DNA from: Flexistipes sinusarabici DSM 4947
GTDB taxonomy: Bacteria; Chrysiogenota; Deferribacteres; Deferribacterales; Flexistipitaceae
NCBI RefSeq assembly: GCF_000218625.1
Contig: NC_015672.1
Span: forward strand, 868,001-932,000
DNA: 64,000 nucleotides
Direction of reading: 5' to 3'
Shown piece by piece: positions 43,767 to 52,503 of the stretch. The notes beneath the pieces are model-generated. The model was not told where the DNA came from. It worked only from the letters and a program-made list of their open reading frames with translations, and searched no databases. Numbering within the stretch: the first letter of the stretch is position 1; each line of letters starts with the position of its first letter. A program made the position numbers and the translations under genes.

Positions 43767-46411
43767 TGAAAATAGTTTTGACACATCATAACCCCGACTT
43801 TGATGCCCTTTCAAGTGCTGTGGCTGCAGCACTTTTATATCGATGTGACCAGGTGATTTTATCGTCAAATACCGAAGGAAATGTCTCCGAATACCTTGAC
43901 AGGGTTGATTTGGGTATTGAAATAAGCAGGATGAACAAGAAAGAACTGGAGGATATGCCTGAAGAAAAAATTGAACTGGCTGTGGTAACAGATTGTAAGT
44001 TGAAAAACAGGCTGGGTTATCTTAATAAAATCCTTTCTAGGGCTGATAAAGTTATAGTTTTTGATCATCACCAGAGTAAAGAATCCGATATCGGTGCCGA
44101 CGAGATATACTTTTTCCCTTATGGCGCTACAACTACAATCCTTGTAAACAGAATACGTGAAGAAAATATACCGATTGATCCTGAGCAGGCGACGCTGCTG
44201 TTAATGGGAATTTATGAAGATACAGGCTTTCTCTCGTTTAATACCACAAAATCCGAAGATCTGAGGGCATGCGCATATCTGCTGGATGCCGGAGCGGATC
44301 TTTCCGGTGTACCTTATTATATTAAACGGGATATGTCCAAGGAACAGGTTTTTCTTTTAAATGAACTTCTTATGAACATGACGCTTATTATTGCCGAGGG
44401 TGTCTATGTCGGGGTTTCGTCTGCCTCATTTGATGAATATGTTGATGAAATTTCTTTTTTGGCACATAAAATAATTGATATGGAAAATCTTGATGCACTG
44501 TTTATTCTCGTAAGGCTGGGAGACAGAATTGTTCTTGTGGGAAGAAGCAAAACAGAAAGTATTGACGCATCTGAAATATGTTATCATTTCGGCGGAGGGG
44601 GACATCCGGCAGCAGCCAGTTCCATAATAAAAGACAGAATGTTACCTGAAGCATTCGATACGCTGAAGAATGTTATAAAAGATAAGATAAAACCGACCAA
44701 AAATGCCGAGAGCATAATGACCTATCCGGTTAAATGTGTGTCCTTTTATCAAACTTTTGATGAGGCTCTGAGTCTTTTTATGAAATATAATCTGAATATG
44801 ATGCCTGTAGTGAAAGAAGGCGCAACTGTTGGCATTATTTCCAGAAAAGATATTTTGCAGGGGATTAAACACGGTTTGTCAGACGAACCGGTTAACTCGA
44901 TAATGCAGATTGAGTTTGAGAAAGTAAATCCGGATACCCCTTATTATGAAGTTGAGGATATAATTCTTGGGGCTAATCAGAAAATTGTGCCGGTGGAAAA
45001 AGACGGGATTCTCGTTGGTGTGATTACAAGGACTGATTTGCTGCGACTCATGAGAGAAGATATGGATAAGACCCCCGGCTATATGAAAGGGAGAATTAAG
45101 AGCCTTGGTCTGTCAAAAACGAGAAACCTTTCCAATGTGCTGAAAGACAGACTGCCGGAAAAATATTTTTCAATTCTGGAAGAAGTCGGTATGCTGTCCG
45201 ATGAGCTGAGGATGAACGCATATATTGTGGGCGGTTTTGTAAGAGATTTGCTGATGCGCAATAAAAACTTTGATGTGGATATTGTCGTGGAAGGTGATGC
45301 TACTGTGGTAGCCCGCACCTATGCCGGACGAAAAGGTGCAAAGGTTTCTGTACATGATAAGTTCAAAACTGCAGTGGTAATTTTAAACGGCGATCGTATT
45401 GATTTTGCAACTGCAAGAACCGAATATTACGATTTTCCGGCTGCTGCCCCGGAGGTTGAAAGTTCTTCCATTAAAAATGATTTATACAGAAGAGATTTTT
45501 CAATAAATTCTCTGGCGGTTCAGATTAATAATAAAGATTTCGGAAAACTGATAGATTTTTTCGGCGGGCAGAAAGATATTAAGGATAAAAAAATCAGGGT
45601 GTTACATAACTTAAGTTTTGTGGATGACCCATCGAGGGTTTTCAGGGCTATCAGATTTGCAGTGAGATTCGGATTTGAAATAGGACCCCATACAAAAAAA
45701 CTGATAAAACATTCCGTTAATCTCAATTTGATAGAGCGCATAGCCGGAGTCAGGCTTTTTCAGGAATTAAAGTATATCCTGAGTGAAGACAACTATATAG
45801 ACGCTTTAAAACTTCTCGATGAGTATGATCTTTTTAAATACTATTCTGCAAAAGAAGTTTATAATTCCGGTAAATTGGAAAATCTGGAAAACCTTGAAAA
45901 AATATATTCCTGGTATACATTTCAATTTTCCGAGGTGTGTGATGAAATTTATAAAAGCAGATTCTGTGTTTTATTCAGTAACCTTACATTTAAGGAAGTG
46001 GTAAATCTCGGAGAAAGATTTAACTTTTCAGGTAAAATGAGGGACGATCTTATTAAAGGTTTGCTGAAAACAAAGAATGTGGTGCTTAAGATTACAAAAA
46101 CAAAAGAAGTTACACCAGCCAAAGTTTACAGGCTTTTAAATCCGCTTTCCAATGAATATATATTTTCAGTTGGGGCTTTGCTTTCCCAAAAAGATGATTA
46201 TCTTATTAAAGATTATTTTACAAAATATAGAAATACAAAACTGCTAATTAGCGGCAATGATTTGAAAAAATTGGGTTACAAACCGTCGAAACTGTTTGGT
46301 GTAGTTCTTGAGAAACTCTTGGATTTAAAGCTTGACGGGTATATTACAAACAAGGAGGATGAATTAAATTGGGCAAAAAAATTATTCAGGGAGCATGGTG
46401 CTGATGGCTGA
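43766..46411 (+). CDS. cca: DHH-CBS-tRNA nucleotidyltransferase fusion
   Basis: 881 residues in four parts. DHH/DHHA1 phosphoesterase (1-310; THHNPDFDALSSA, VFDHHQS, CYHFGGGGHPAAASS); two CBS motifs (about 312-430; SIMTYPVKCVSFYQTFDEAL, VGVITRTDLLRLM); nucleotidyltransferase head (about 480-620; YIVGGFVRDLLM, FDVDIVVEGDATVVA, RRDFSINSLAVQI); RNA-binding neck and body to the end. Fusions of this kind are known as A-adding tRNA nucleotidyltransferases in bacteria that split CCA addition between two enzymes, so this one may add only the last A; a CC-adding partner would be elsewhere. Overlaps xer (1 bp) and phoH (8 bp). Confidence 0.88.
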   Translation: MKIVLTHHNPDFDALSSAVAAALLYRCDQVILSSNTEGNVSEYLDRVDLGIEISRMNKKELEDMPEEKIELAVVTDCKLKNRLGYLNKILSRADKVIVFDHHQSKESDIGADEIYFFPYGATTTILVNRIREENIPIDPEQATLLLMGIYEDTGFLSFNTTKSEDLRACAYLLDAGADLSGVPYYIKRDMSKEQVFLLNELLMNMTLIIAEGVYVGVSSASFDEYVDEISFLAHKIIDMENLDALFILVRLGDRIVLVGRSKTESIDASEICYHFGGGGHPAAASSIIKDRMLPEAFDTLKNVIKDKIKPTKNAESIMTYPVKCVSFYQTFDEALSLFMKYNLNMMPVVKEGATVGIISRKDILQGIKHGLSDEPVNSIMQIEFEKVNPDTPYYEVEDIILGANQKIVPVEKDGILVGVITRTDLLRLMREDMDKTPGYMKGRIKSLGLSKTRNLSNVLKDRLPEKYFSILEEVGMLSDELRMNAYIVGGFVRDLLMRNKNFDVDIVVEGDATVVARTYAGRKGAKVSVHDKFKTAVVILNGDRIDFATARTEYYDFPAAAPEVESSSIKNDLYRRDFSINSLAVQINNKDFGKLIDFFGGQKDIKDKKIRVLHNLSFVDDPSRVFRAIRFAVRFGFEIGPHTKKLIKHSVNLNLIERIAGVRLFQELKYILSEDNYIDALKLLDEYDLFKYYSAKEVYNSGKLENLENLEKIYSWYTFQFSEVCDEIYKSRFCVLFSNLTFKEVVNLGERFNFSGKMRDDLIKGLLKTKNVVLKITKTKEVTPAKVYRLLNPLSNEYIFSVGALLSQKDDYLIKDYFTKYRNTKLLISGNDLKKLGYKPSKLFGVVLEKLLDLKLDGYITNKEDELNWAKKLFREHGADG

Positions 46412-47381
46412 GAAAGCGTTACGGCAAAAAGAGATTCAGGTTGAGGAGACACTGGTACCGGAAATACTGGGCAAACAGGATGAGTATCTTAAAATGATTA
46501 AGAAAGAACTTTCCATTAATATAGCTGTTTTCGGTAATAATTTTGTTTTTTCAGGCAGTTCGGAAGCTGTAGAAAAAGGCGTTAAGTTGCTGGAACATCT
46601 GATCAGCATTGCGAAAACGAGGAATATAAATAAATCGGATATAACTTATGCGCTGCGTATGATAAGTTCGGATAAGGATACAGATGTCCAGGGAGTTTTA
46701 TTAGACAGTGTGAAAGTTTCGGGACGTGTAAAGGAAGTAGTACCAAAGTCTCAAAAACAGAAGGAGTATCTTGGAAATATTAAAAATGACGATGTAGTCT
46801 TCGGCATAGGTCCGGCAGGTACAGGTAAGACTTATCTTGCAATGGCGATGGCTGTAAATATGTATCTGACAAAAAGGGTGAGCCGTATTATATTGACCAG
46901 ACCGGCTGTGGAAGCAGGCGAAAATCTCGGATTTTTGCCTGGGGATATTGCTGATAAAATAAATCCTTATTTAAGACCACTGTATGATGCTTTATACAGC
47001 ATGCTTGATGTTGAAAAGGCTGCGCTTCTCATTGAAAAGGGAGTGATTGAGCTTGCACCTCTTGCCTTTATGCGCGGCCGAACACTCAACGATTCTTTTG
47101 TAATACTTGATGAAGCTCAGAATACAACTATGGAACAGATGAAAATGTTTTTAACAAGGCTGGGATTTCACTCCAAAGCCGTTATAACGGGTGATATTAC
47201 CCAGATAGATCTCCCAGTAAACAAGGGTTCCGGGCTTGTCCTGGTGAGAAATATTCTGAAGAACGTTGAAGGTGTCAAATTTGTGGAATTTTCTGAAAAG
47301 GATGTAATAAGACATCCGCTTGTTCAGAAAATCATAAAAGCGTATGAGAAATATGAGGAGAGGATTGGCAATGGAAATTAG
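46404..47381 (+). CDS. phoH: PhoH-family ATPase
   Basis: 325 residues from ATG 46404, preferred because GGGAG lies about 12 bp upstream (46395 is too close). N-terminal KH-like region, then the PhoH P-loop GIGPAGTGKTYLAMAMA (near 140), IILTRPAVEAGENLGFLPGD, Walker B SFVILDEAQNTT and VITGDITQIDLP, all diagnostic. An RNA-linked ATPase, often next to ybeY as here, suggesting a shared role in RNA maturation. The HD-domain gene often found between phoH and ybeY is absent. The stop overlaps the ybeY start. Confidence 0.9.
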   Translation: MAEKALRQKEIQVEETLVPEILGKQDEYLKMIKKELSINIAVFGNNFVFSGSSEAVEKGVKLLEHLISIAKTRNINKSDITYALRMISSDKDTDVQGVLLDSVKVSGRVKEVVPKSQKQKEYLGNIKNDDVVFGIGPAGTGKTYLAMAMAVNMYLTKRVSRIILTRPAVEAGENLGFLPGDIADKINPYLRPLYDALYSMLDVEKAALLIEKGVIELAPLAFMRGRTLNDSFVILDEAQNTTMEQMKMFLTRLGFHSKAVITGDITQIDLPVNKGSGLVLVRNILKNVEGVKFVEFSEKDVIRHPLVQKIIKAYEKYEERIGNGN

Positions 47382-47829
47382 TGTTTTGTTAGACAATAAA
47401 ACGGATGAAGATTTATTCTCCGGAGATTTTTTTGAGGATATTTCAAAAATTTTATTTGATAATGTGAAAGCGGAAAACGATTTTATTGAAATTTCGCTAC
47501 TTATACTGGATGATGCAAAAATCAGAGAGATAAACCGGCTTTATCGTGGAATTGATAAGCCCACTGATGTTTTATCTTTTCCCATGAATCCGGAGGAGAG
47601 TGCTGCCAAATACATGATCGGTGATGTTGTTATCTCTGCTGATAAAGCAAAAAAACAGGCTGAAGATGCCGATATTTCCTTTGAAAGGGAGCTGGCATAT
47701 CTATATATTCACGGTCTGCTGCATCTTCTTGGGTATGATCACGAACTTTCAGAGGCTGAAGAGAAGATTATGTTTGATCTGCAGGAGAATATATTAACTC
47801 AGGTTATTGAAGCCGGAATTTGCACCTGA
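47371..47829 (+). CDS. ybeY: endoribonuclease YbeY
   Basis: 152 residues from ATG 47371 (overlap of 11 bp with phoH). The zinc motif HGLLHLLGYDHE (H-x3-H-x5-H, near residue 113) and DKPTDVLSFPM are characteristic. A single-strand ribonuclease needed for 16S rRNA 3'-end maturation and ribosome quality control. Operon position is standard. Confidence 0.92.
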   Translation: MEISVLLDNKTDEDLFSGDFFEDISKILFDNVKAENDFIEISLLILDDAKIREINRLYRGIDKPTDVLSFPMNPEESAAKYMIGDVVISADKAKKQAEDADISFERELAYLYIHGLLHLLGYDHELSEAEEKIMFDLQENILTQVIEAGICT

Positions 47830-47955
47830 GATTGAAAGTAAAAGTCTTTTTAGAGGATTTTTGTGGATTTAAAAGTAATTATGTGGTAACTAAACTAATA
47901 TGATAAAATACACGTGTTTAAAAATGCTTCTAAGAGGTGAGCTTTTAGTAGCCAT

Positions 47956-48657
47956 ATGAAATCGGACAGTTGGTGGAAATCCCTCGGCTTTGCTACGCAG
48001 GGAGTGCTTTATGCGGTTAAAACCGAAAGAAATCTCAAGATTCACATCTTTTTGGCTATTGCCGTTTTATTTATTTCTCTTTTTTTCGATCTGGCTTTTC
48101 TGGAGTATGTAATATTTGCATTGACCATTACACTTGTTATTGCCTCAGAGCTTTTTAATACAGCCATTGAATACATAATAGATGCTCTGATACCTGAGCA
48201 ATCAGAAACCGCCCGGGTGATAAAAGATGTTTCTGCGGGTGCTGTTTTGGTAACGGCATTTGGAGCGATTTTTGTTGGATATTTTGTTCTTTTTGACAGA
48301 ATGCGCAAAATTGCCAATATGTCTCTGAGTAATCTCCCCAACCTTCCCGACCATATAGCGGTTATTTCCCTGTTTATAACTATTTGTTTTGTTGTGATCT
48401 TTAAAACGATGAGTGTTAAAGGGATACCCCCCATAATAGGCGGGATGCCTTCCGGACATGCAGCGATATCGTTTTCTATACTTGTCTCCGTAGCATATAT
48501 TACACAAGATTTTCTGGTAATTCTTCTGGTTACTGTTCTGGCTCTTCTGGTGAGTCACTCACGTATTCAACTGAACATACACACCCTAAAGGAAGTGGCT
48601 ATGGGCGGCATTTTAGGAGCTGCGATAACGTTTTTTATATATGTATTTTTTCTGTGA
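47956..48657 (+). CDS. DgkA-PAP2 fusion (lipid kinase/phosphatase)
   Basis: 233 residues with a diacylglycerol/undecaprenol kinase domain (about 1-115; WKSLGFATQGVLYAVKTERNLKIH, and SELFNTAIEYIIDAL with the E-x3-N-x3-E motif) fused to a PAP2-type phosphatase domain (about 125-233; GGMPSGHAAISFSI and SHSRIQLNIHTLKE). Five to seven membrane segments. The fusion could interconvert undecaprenol and its phosphate for envelope synthesis; this is inference from the domains. It follows ybeY after 126 bp and precedes corC by 9 bp. Confidence 0.82.
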   Translation: MKSDSWWKSLGFATQGVLYAVKTERNLKIHIFLAIAVLFISLFFDLAFLEYVIFALTITLVIASELFNTAIEYIIDALIPEQSETARVIKDVSAGAVLVTAFGAIFVGYFVLFDRMRKIANMSLSNLPNLPDHIAVISLFITICFVVIFKTMSVKGIPPIIGGMPSGHAAISFSILVSVAYITQDFLVILLVTVLALLVSHSRIQLNIHTLKEVAMGGILGAAITFFIYVFFL

Positions 48658-48666
48658 GGTGAAAAC

Positions 48667-49962
48667 TTGGAAGACGGTATAACGTTATATTCGGTGTTGA
48701 TAATTATTTGCCTGGTGATGTCGGCTTTCTTTTCTTCGACGGAGACCGCTCTGACGTCATTAACAGAACTTAAAATCAACCATATTATTCACGAAAAGGG
48801 CAGTAAAGCAAAAGCGCTGGAATTGTGGTTGCTGCATCCAAACAAGGTGCTGAACACCATACTTATAGGAAATAACATCTTTAATATTCTGGGCTCTGTT
48901 TTGGCTGCAGAAATGGCGAATATACTGTTTAACAACACACCCATTGCTCTTGTTACTGGTGTTATGACTCTGATGGTTTTGATTTTTGGTGAAATAACAC
49001 CCAAAACCTTTGCAAAACACAATGCCGAGGCATTTTCACTGTTTGCAATAAAAATTCTCAGGTTGTTTTATACTGTTTTCTATCCGGTTTCCTATTCCCT
49101 GAACGTTTTTGTAAAGGTTTTAATAAAATTTATGGGCGGTGAAGTGGAAAAGATTGGTCCGAGTATTACTGAGGATGAGCTGGAGTTTCTTATTTCTGTT
49201 GGTGAGAAAGAGGGCGTGCTGGAGGACCAGAAGCGGGAAATGCTGCATAATATTTTTGAAATCAGCGATACCATAGCAAGGGAAGTTATGGTTCCCAGAA
49301 CGGATATGACAATACTGAAAGTGGACCAGCCGATTAATGATATTATAAATGTAGTCAGCCAGACGGAATATTCCAGAATTCCCGTTTATGAAAACAGGAT
49401 GGATAATATTATTGGTATTTTATATGTTAAAGATCTGCTGAAATATATTAAAGAGGATTTTGCTTCTATTGATATACGCAAAATAATGAGGAAAGTGTAT
49501 TTTGTTCCTGAAACCAAAAAGATTGATGATCTGCTCAGAGAATTCCAGTTAAACAGAATACATCTGGCCGTTGTTGTGGATGAATATGGCGGTGTGTCCG
49601 GTATTGTAACTCTGGAAGATATTCTGGAAGAAATAGTCGGCGAAATAAGAGATGAGTACGATAAAGAGGATGATGATATTGTTGAGAAAGCTTCCGAGTC
49701 GGAATATATTGTCAGAGCCAGGATGGATGTGGATGATTTCTGCGAATTTTTTGGAGTGGAAAAATCCGAAGATATGGACGAGTATGAAACATTAGGGGGG
49801 CTTATCTACGATTTAGCCGGTGAAATTCCCGATGTCGGGGATGAGTTTCATCTTGACGGCTATACGCTTACAGTGATTGAAAAAGAGAGCAGAAAACTCA
49901 AAAAGATTAAGGTGGTAAAAAACGAAGTTAATGAAGATTCAGAAGATGAGCAATATGAATAA
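48667..49962 (+). CDS. CNNM/CorC-HlyC family membrane protein
   Basis: 431 residues from a TTG start with GAGGTG upstream. DUF21/CNNM membrane domain (about 1-180; SAFFSSTETALTSL, TLMVLIFGEITPKTFAKHNAE), a CBS pair (about 200-325; VMVPRTDMTILKV, IHLAVVVDEYGGVSGIVTLEDILEEIVGEI) and a C-terminal CorC_HlyC domain (ending ESRKLKKIKVV). The family handles Mg/Co transport or sensing. It overlaps era by 17 bp. Confidence 0.88.
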   Translation: MEDGITLYSVLIIICLVMSAFFSSTETALTSLTELKINHIIHEKGSKAKALELWLLHPNKVLNTILIGNNIFNILGSVLAAEMANILFNNTPIALVTGVMTLMVLIFGEITPKTFAKHNAEAFSLFAIKILRLFYTVFYPVSYSLNVFVKVLIKFMGGEVEKIGPSITEDELEFLISVGEKEGVLEDQKREMLHNIFEISDTIAREVMVPRTDMTILKVDQPINDIINVVSQTEYSRIPVYENRMDNIIGILYVKDLLKYIKEDFASIDIRKIMRKVYFVPETKKIDDLLREFQLNRIHLAVVVDEYGGVSGIVTLEDILEEIVGEIRDEYDKEDDDIVEKASESEYIVRARMDVDDFCEFFGVEKSEDMDEYETLGGLIYDLAGEIPDVGDEFHLDGYTLTVIEKESRKLKKIKVVKNEVNEDSEDEQYE

Positions 49963-50830
49963 ATTTGGTGTGGTCACGATAATCGGCAGACCGAATGTCG
50001 GCAAATCGACACTTTTGAACTATATTCTCGGAGAAAAGGTTACAATTATTTCCTCCAAACCCAACACAACAAGAACTGTGGTTAAAGGGATAAAAACCAC
50101 AAAAGATTATCAGGCTGTGTTTGTAGATACACCGGGTATTCACAATGCAAGGGACAAGATCAACAGGCTTATGGTGGATCAGACAGTTTCAAGCTTGAGT
50201 ATGGTGGATGTTATTTATTTAATGATGGAGCCTGATGAGATATTTGCATCTGAGTTTAATTATATAATGAGCCTGCTGAATGAGCTGAATATTCCAAAAT
50301 TCCTATTAATCAATAAAATCGATGCATATAAAAGGCATGAAATTTATAAAATGGCTGATACTGCTTTTAAAAAGGGTAAGTTTAAATATGTTTTACCGAT
50401 TTCTGCCAAAAAAGGCACCAATGTCGAAAAACTGTTGAGTTTGACTGTCGAAGAGTTTAGCAGTACCGGTGCTTTTTACGATGAAGAAGAAATCACGTCA
50501 ATCCCGGAGAAATTTCTTATTGCCGAGTTCGTAAGGGAGCAGGTTTTTAATTATATGAAAGATGAGCTGCCCTATGATACCCTTGTTGAATGTGAAAGTT
50601 TGGAAGAGGAAAATGATAAACTTTTTGCCAGTGTTTCTATAATTGTAAAAAGGGATTCCCAGAAAGGGATGATAATAGGCAAACAGGGTCAGAATCTTAA
50701 AAATATAGGCAAAAGAGCCAGGCAGAATCTTAAAAGATTTTTTGGAGTTCCGATACATCTTGAATTATGGGTGAAAGTCAAATCGAATTGGCAGGACAGT
50801 GATGAGTATTTAAGTATCCAGGGGTTGTAA
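49946..50830 (+). CDS. era: GTPase Era
   Basis: 294 residues from ATG 49946 (49931 or 49955 possible; overlaps the corC-like gene). G1 GRPNVGKST, G2 region TTRTVVKGI, G3 DTPGIH, G4 NKIDAYK, G5 ISAKKG, followed by a KH domain (SVSIIVKRDSQKGMIIGKQGQNLKNIGKRARQNL, seen at about 230-265). Era binds the 3' end of 16S rRNA in 30S assembly, which fits its place after ybeY. recO follows 6 bp later. Confidence 0.93.
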   Translation: MSNMNKFGVVTIIGRPNVGKSTLLNYILGEKVTIISSKPNTTRTVVKGIKTTKDYQAVFVDTPGIHNARDKINRLMVDQTVSSLSMVDVIYLMMEPDEIFASEFNYIMSLLNELNIPKFLLINKIDAYKRHEIYKMADTAFKKGKFKYVLPISAKKGTNVEKLLSLTVEEFSSTGAFYDEEEITSIPEKFLIAEFVREQVFNYMKDELPYDTLVECESLEEENDKLFASVSIIVKRDSQKGMIIGKQGQNLKNIGKRARQNLKRFFGVPIHLELWVKVKSNWQDSDEYLSIQGL

Positions 50831-50836
50831 TTCCGG

Positions 50837-51535
50837 ATGAAACGGATAAAAACACCCGCTATTATTTACAAAATGATGATGTATTCGGATAAATCCGCCA
50901 TCTCCACAGCATTTTCCCTTTCCCATGGCAAAATCAAACTTTTTATAAACAAGGCTTATTCCAAACGCGGCGGCATATCAAAAATGTTACCCGGGGATCT
51001 TGATTTTCTCAAAAAAAGTAGTTCAGATTTAAATAAATTTTATGCCTTTTATCAGAATATTGGCATGTCACACTTTTTGGAATCACCTGCTGTTTATTTG
51101 CGTATGAATCTTATATTTGAAATTTTTGATATGTTTTACGGCCTTGATATGCCGGATGAGCGGTTGTGGCGTTTACTGATGAATGTTACACCCCATAATT
51201 TCCGCAAGTCCTCAATTTACATAAGTGATTATATTTTGAACGAATCAGGGTTCAGAGATAACTTTATTTTTTGTTCCTCATGTGATAAACATATGGTGGA
51301 AGGGTTCCTGGAAGATGGCAGAGTTTTTTGCATGGATTGTTCAAAAGGGAACGGATTTTACATTGACGAAAAGCTGGTGGAAATCTTTAATGCTTTGGAT
51401 GATAATGAATTATACAAAAAGCTTTTTGTGATAAGTGATGTGGAAATGATGTATTGGGATTTCTTTCAGAAATATTTCAACAAAATCACCGGAAAAAAAC
51501 TTAAAACTCTGGATACCCTTAAACTTATTGAATGA
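50837..51535 (+). CDS. recO: DNA repair protein RecO
   Basis: 232 residues. N-terminal OB-fold with KTPAIIYKMMMYSDKSAISTAF, a helical middle, and a C4 zinc finger CSSC...CMDC (about 152-177), the RecO arrangement. It helps load RecA at single-strand gaps with RecR. The era-recO adjacency is widely conserved. The sequence is divergent, hence the slightly lower certainty. Confidence 0.85.
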   Translation: MKRIKTPAIIYKMMMYSDKSAISTAFSLSHGKIKLFINKAYSKRGGISKMLPGDLDFLKKSSSDLNKFYAFYQNIGMSHFLESPAVYLRMNLIFEIFDMFYGLDMPDERLWRLLMNVTPHNFRKSSIYISDYILNESGFRDNFIFCSSCDKHMVEGFLEDGRVFCMDCSKGNGFYIDEKLVEIFNALDDNELYKKLFVISDVEMMYWDFFQKYFNKITGKKLKTLDTLKLIE

Positions 51536-51544
51536 GAGGCAAAT

Positions 51545-52441
51545 TTGCGGATAAGAAAACACACATTACAGACGCCGTATCCTGTCGGCCCTGTCCATTT
51601 TTATACCTATGAAACGGACAGGTATATTCTGATTTTTGATACGGGGCCGAGGACGGAAGAAGCTGCAAAATATGTTGAAGAATTATTCGATAATAAAAAG
51701 CAAAAATTTCTTTTTATAACCCACTGTCACGTTGACCATTACGGTATGCTGAATTTCTTTGAAAGGCGTGATGACACGGAAATTTTTATTTCAAAATATG
51801 ATTTGTTTAAATTTGACAAAGTTGACGAACGGTTGGAAAAATTGAAACGGCTTCTTGCCGGGGAAGGATTCCCGGAAGATATTATATCATCTGTTGAAGG
51901 GAGTCTTCGCTACTTTAAATATTCCGTTCCTTTTCCGAAGCGTTATAATGTGTTGGAGGAAAATAGTAATTATGTATCAGAACTCGGAATTGCATTTGAA
52001 AGGTGCCCCGGCCATTCACAGAGTGATATCCTCTATAAAATTAACGGCAATGCTGTAAGCGGCGATATAATTCTAAGAAACATATTTCAGACACCCCTGC
52101 TTGATATGGATTTCTATGATACTGACAAAAGATTCAAAAATTACGATGCATATATAAATACCGCAATGAAGCTTAAAAGTATGAAAAATTATAACTTTTT
52201 GCCCGGTCATCGGGATTATATTGACTCAGTTGATGAGCGGTTAAGATTTTACGTTAGCAAAGTAAAAGATCGTGCGGCTTTTTTGGAGAAAATGTGCAGC
52301 GAATGCACAGTATACGAGGTTGTGAAAAAACTGGTTAATGATGTGACTGAAAATCCTTTCTCTACATATATCAAAGCTTCAGAGACCTTTTTTATAAAAG
52401 ATTATCTTTCTTCACCATCCAAGCTTGACAGTATAATTTAG
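51545..52441 (+). CDS. metallo-beta-lactamase-fold hydrolase
   Basis: 298 residues from a TTG start (GAGAGG upstream), last of the housekeeping operon. MBL motifs: THCHVDHYG (H-x-H-x-D-H, near 60), CPGHSQSDILY (His near 158), SGDI (Asp near 176) and LPGHRDYID (His near 220), a complete two-metal site. The C-terminal helical part resembles LACTB2-type hydrolases that act on glyoxalase-like or RNA substrates; the substrate cannot be named. The IS5-family element begins 60 bp downstream. Confidence 0.82.
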   Translation: MRIRKHTLQTPYPVGPVHFYTYETDRYILIFDTGPRTEEAAKYVEELFDNKKQKFLFITHCHVDHYGMLNFFERRDDTEIFISKYDLFKFDKVDERLEKLKRLLAGEGFPEDIISSVEGSLRYFKYSVPFPKRYNVLEENSNYVSELGIAFERCPGHSQSDILYKINGNAVSGDIILRNIFQTPLLDMDFYDTDKRFKNYDAYINTAMKLKSMKNYNFLPGHRDYIDSVDERLRFYVSKVKDRAAFLEKMCSECTVYEVVKKLVNDVTENPFSTYIKASETFFIKDYLSSPSKLDSII

Positions 52442-52503
52442 CTCTATAATTCCATCTGAGTAAAACAAGCCGAATAGCAAATATACTCCAGACTTTTTAA
52501 TTA

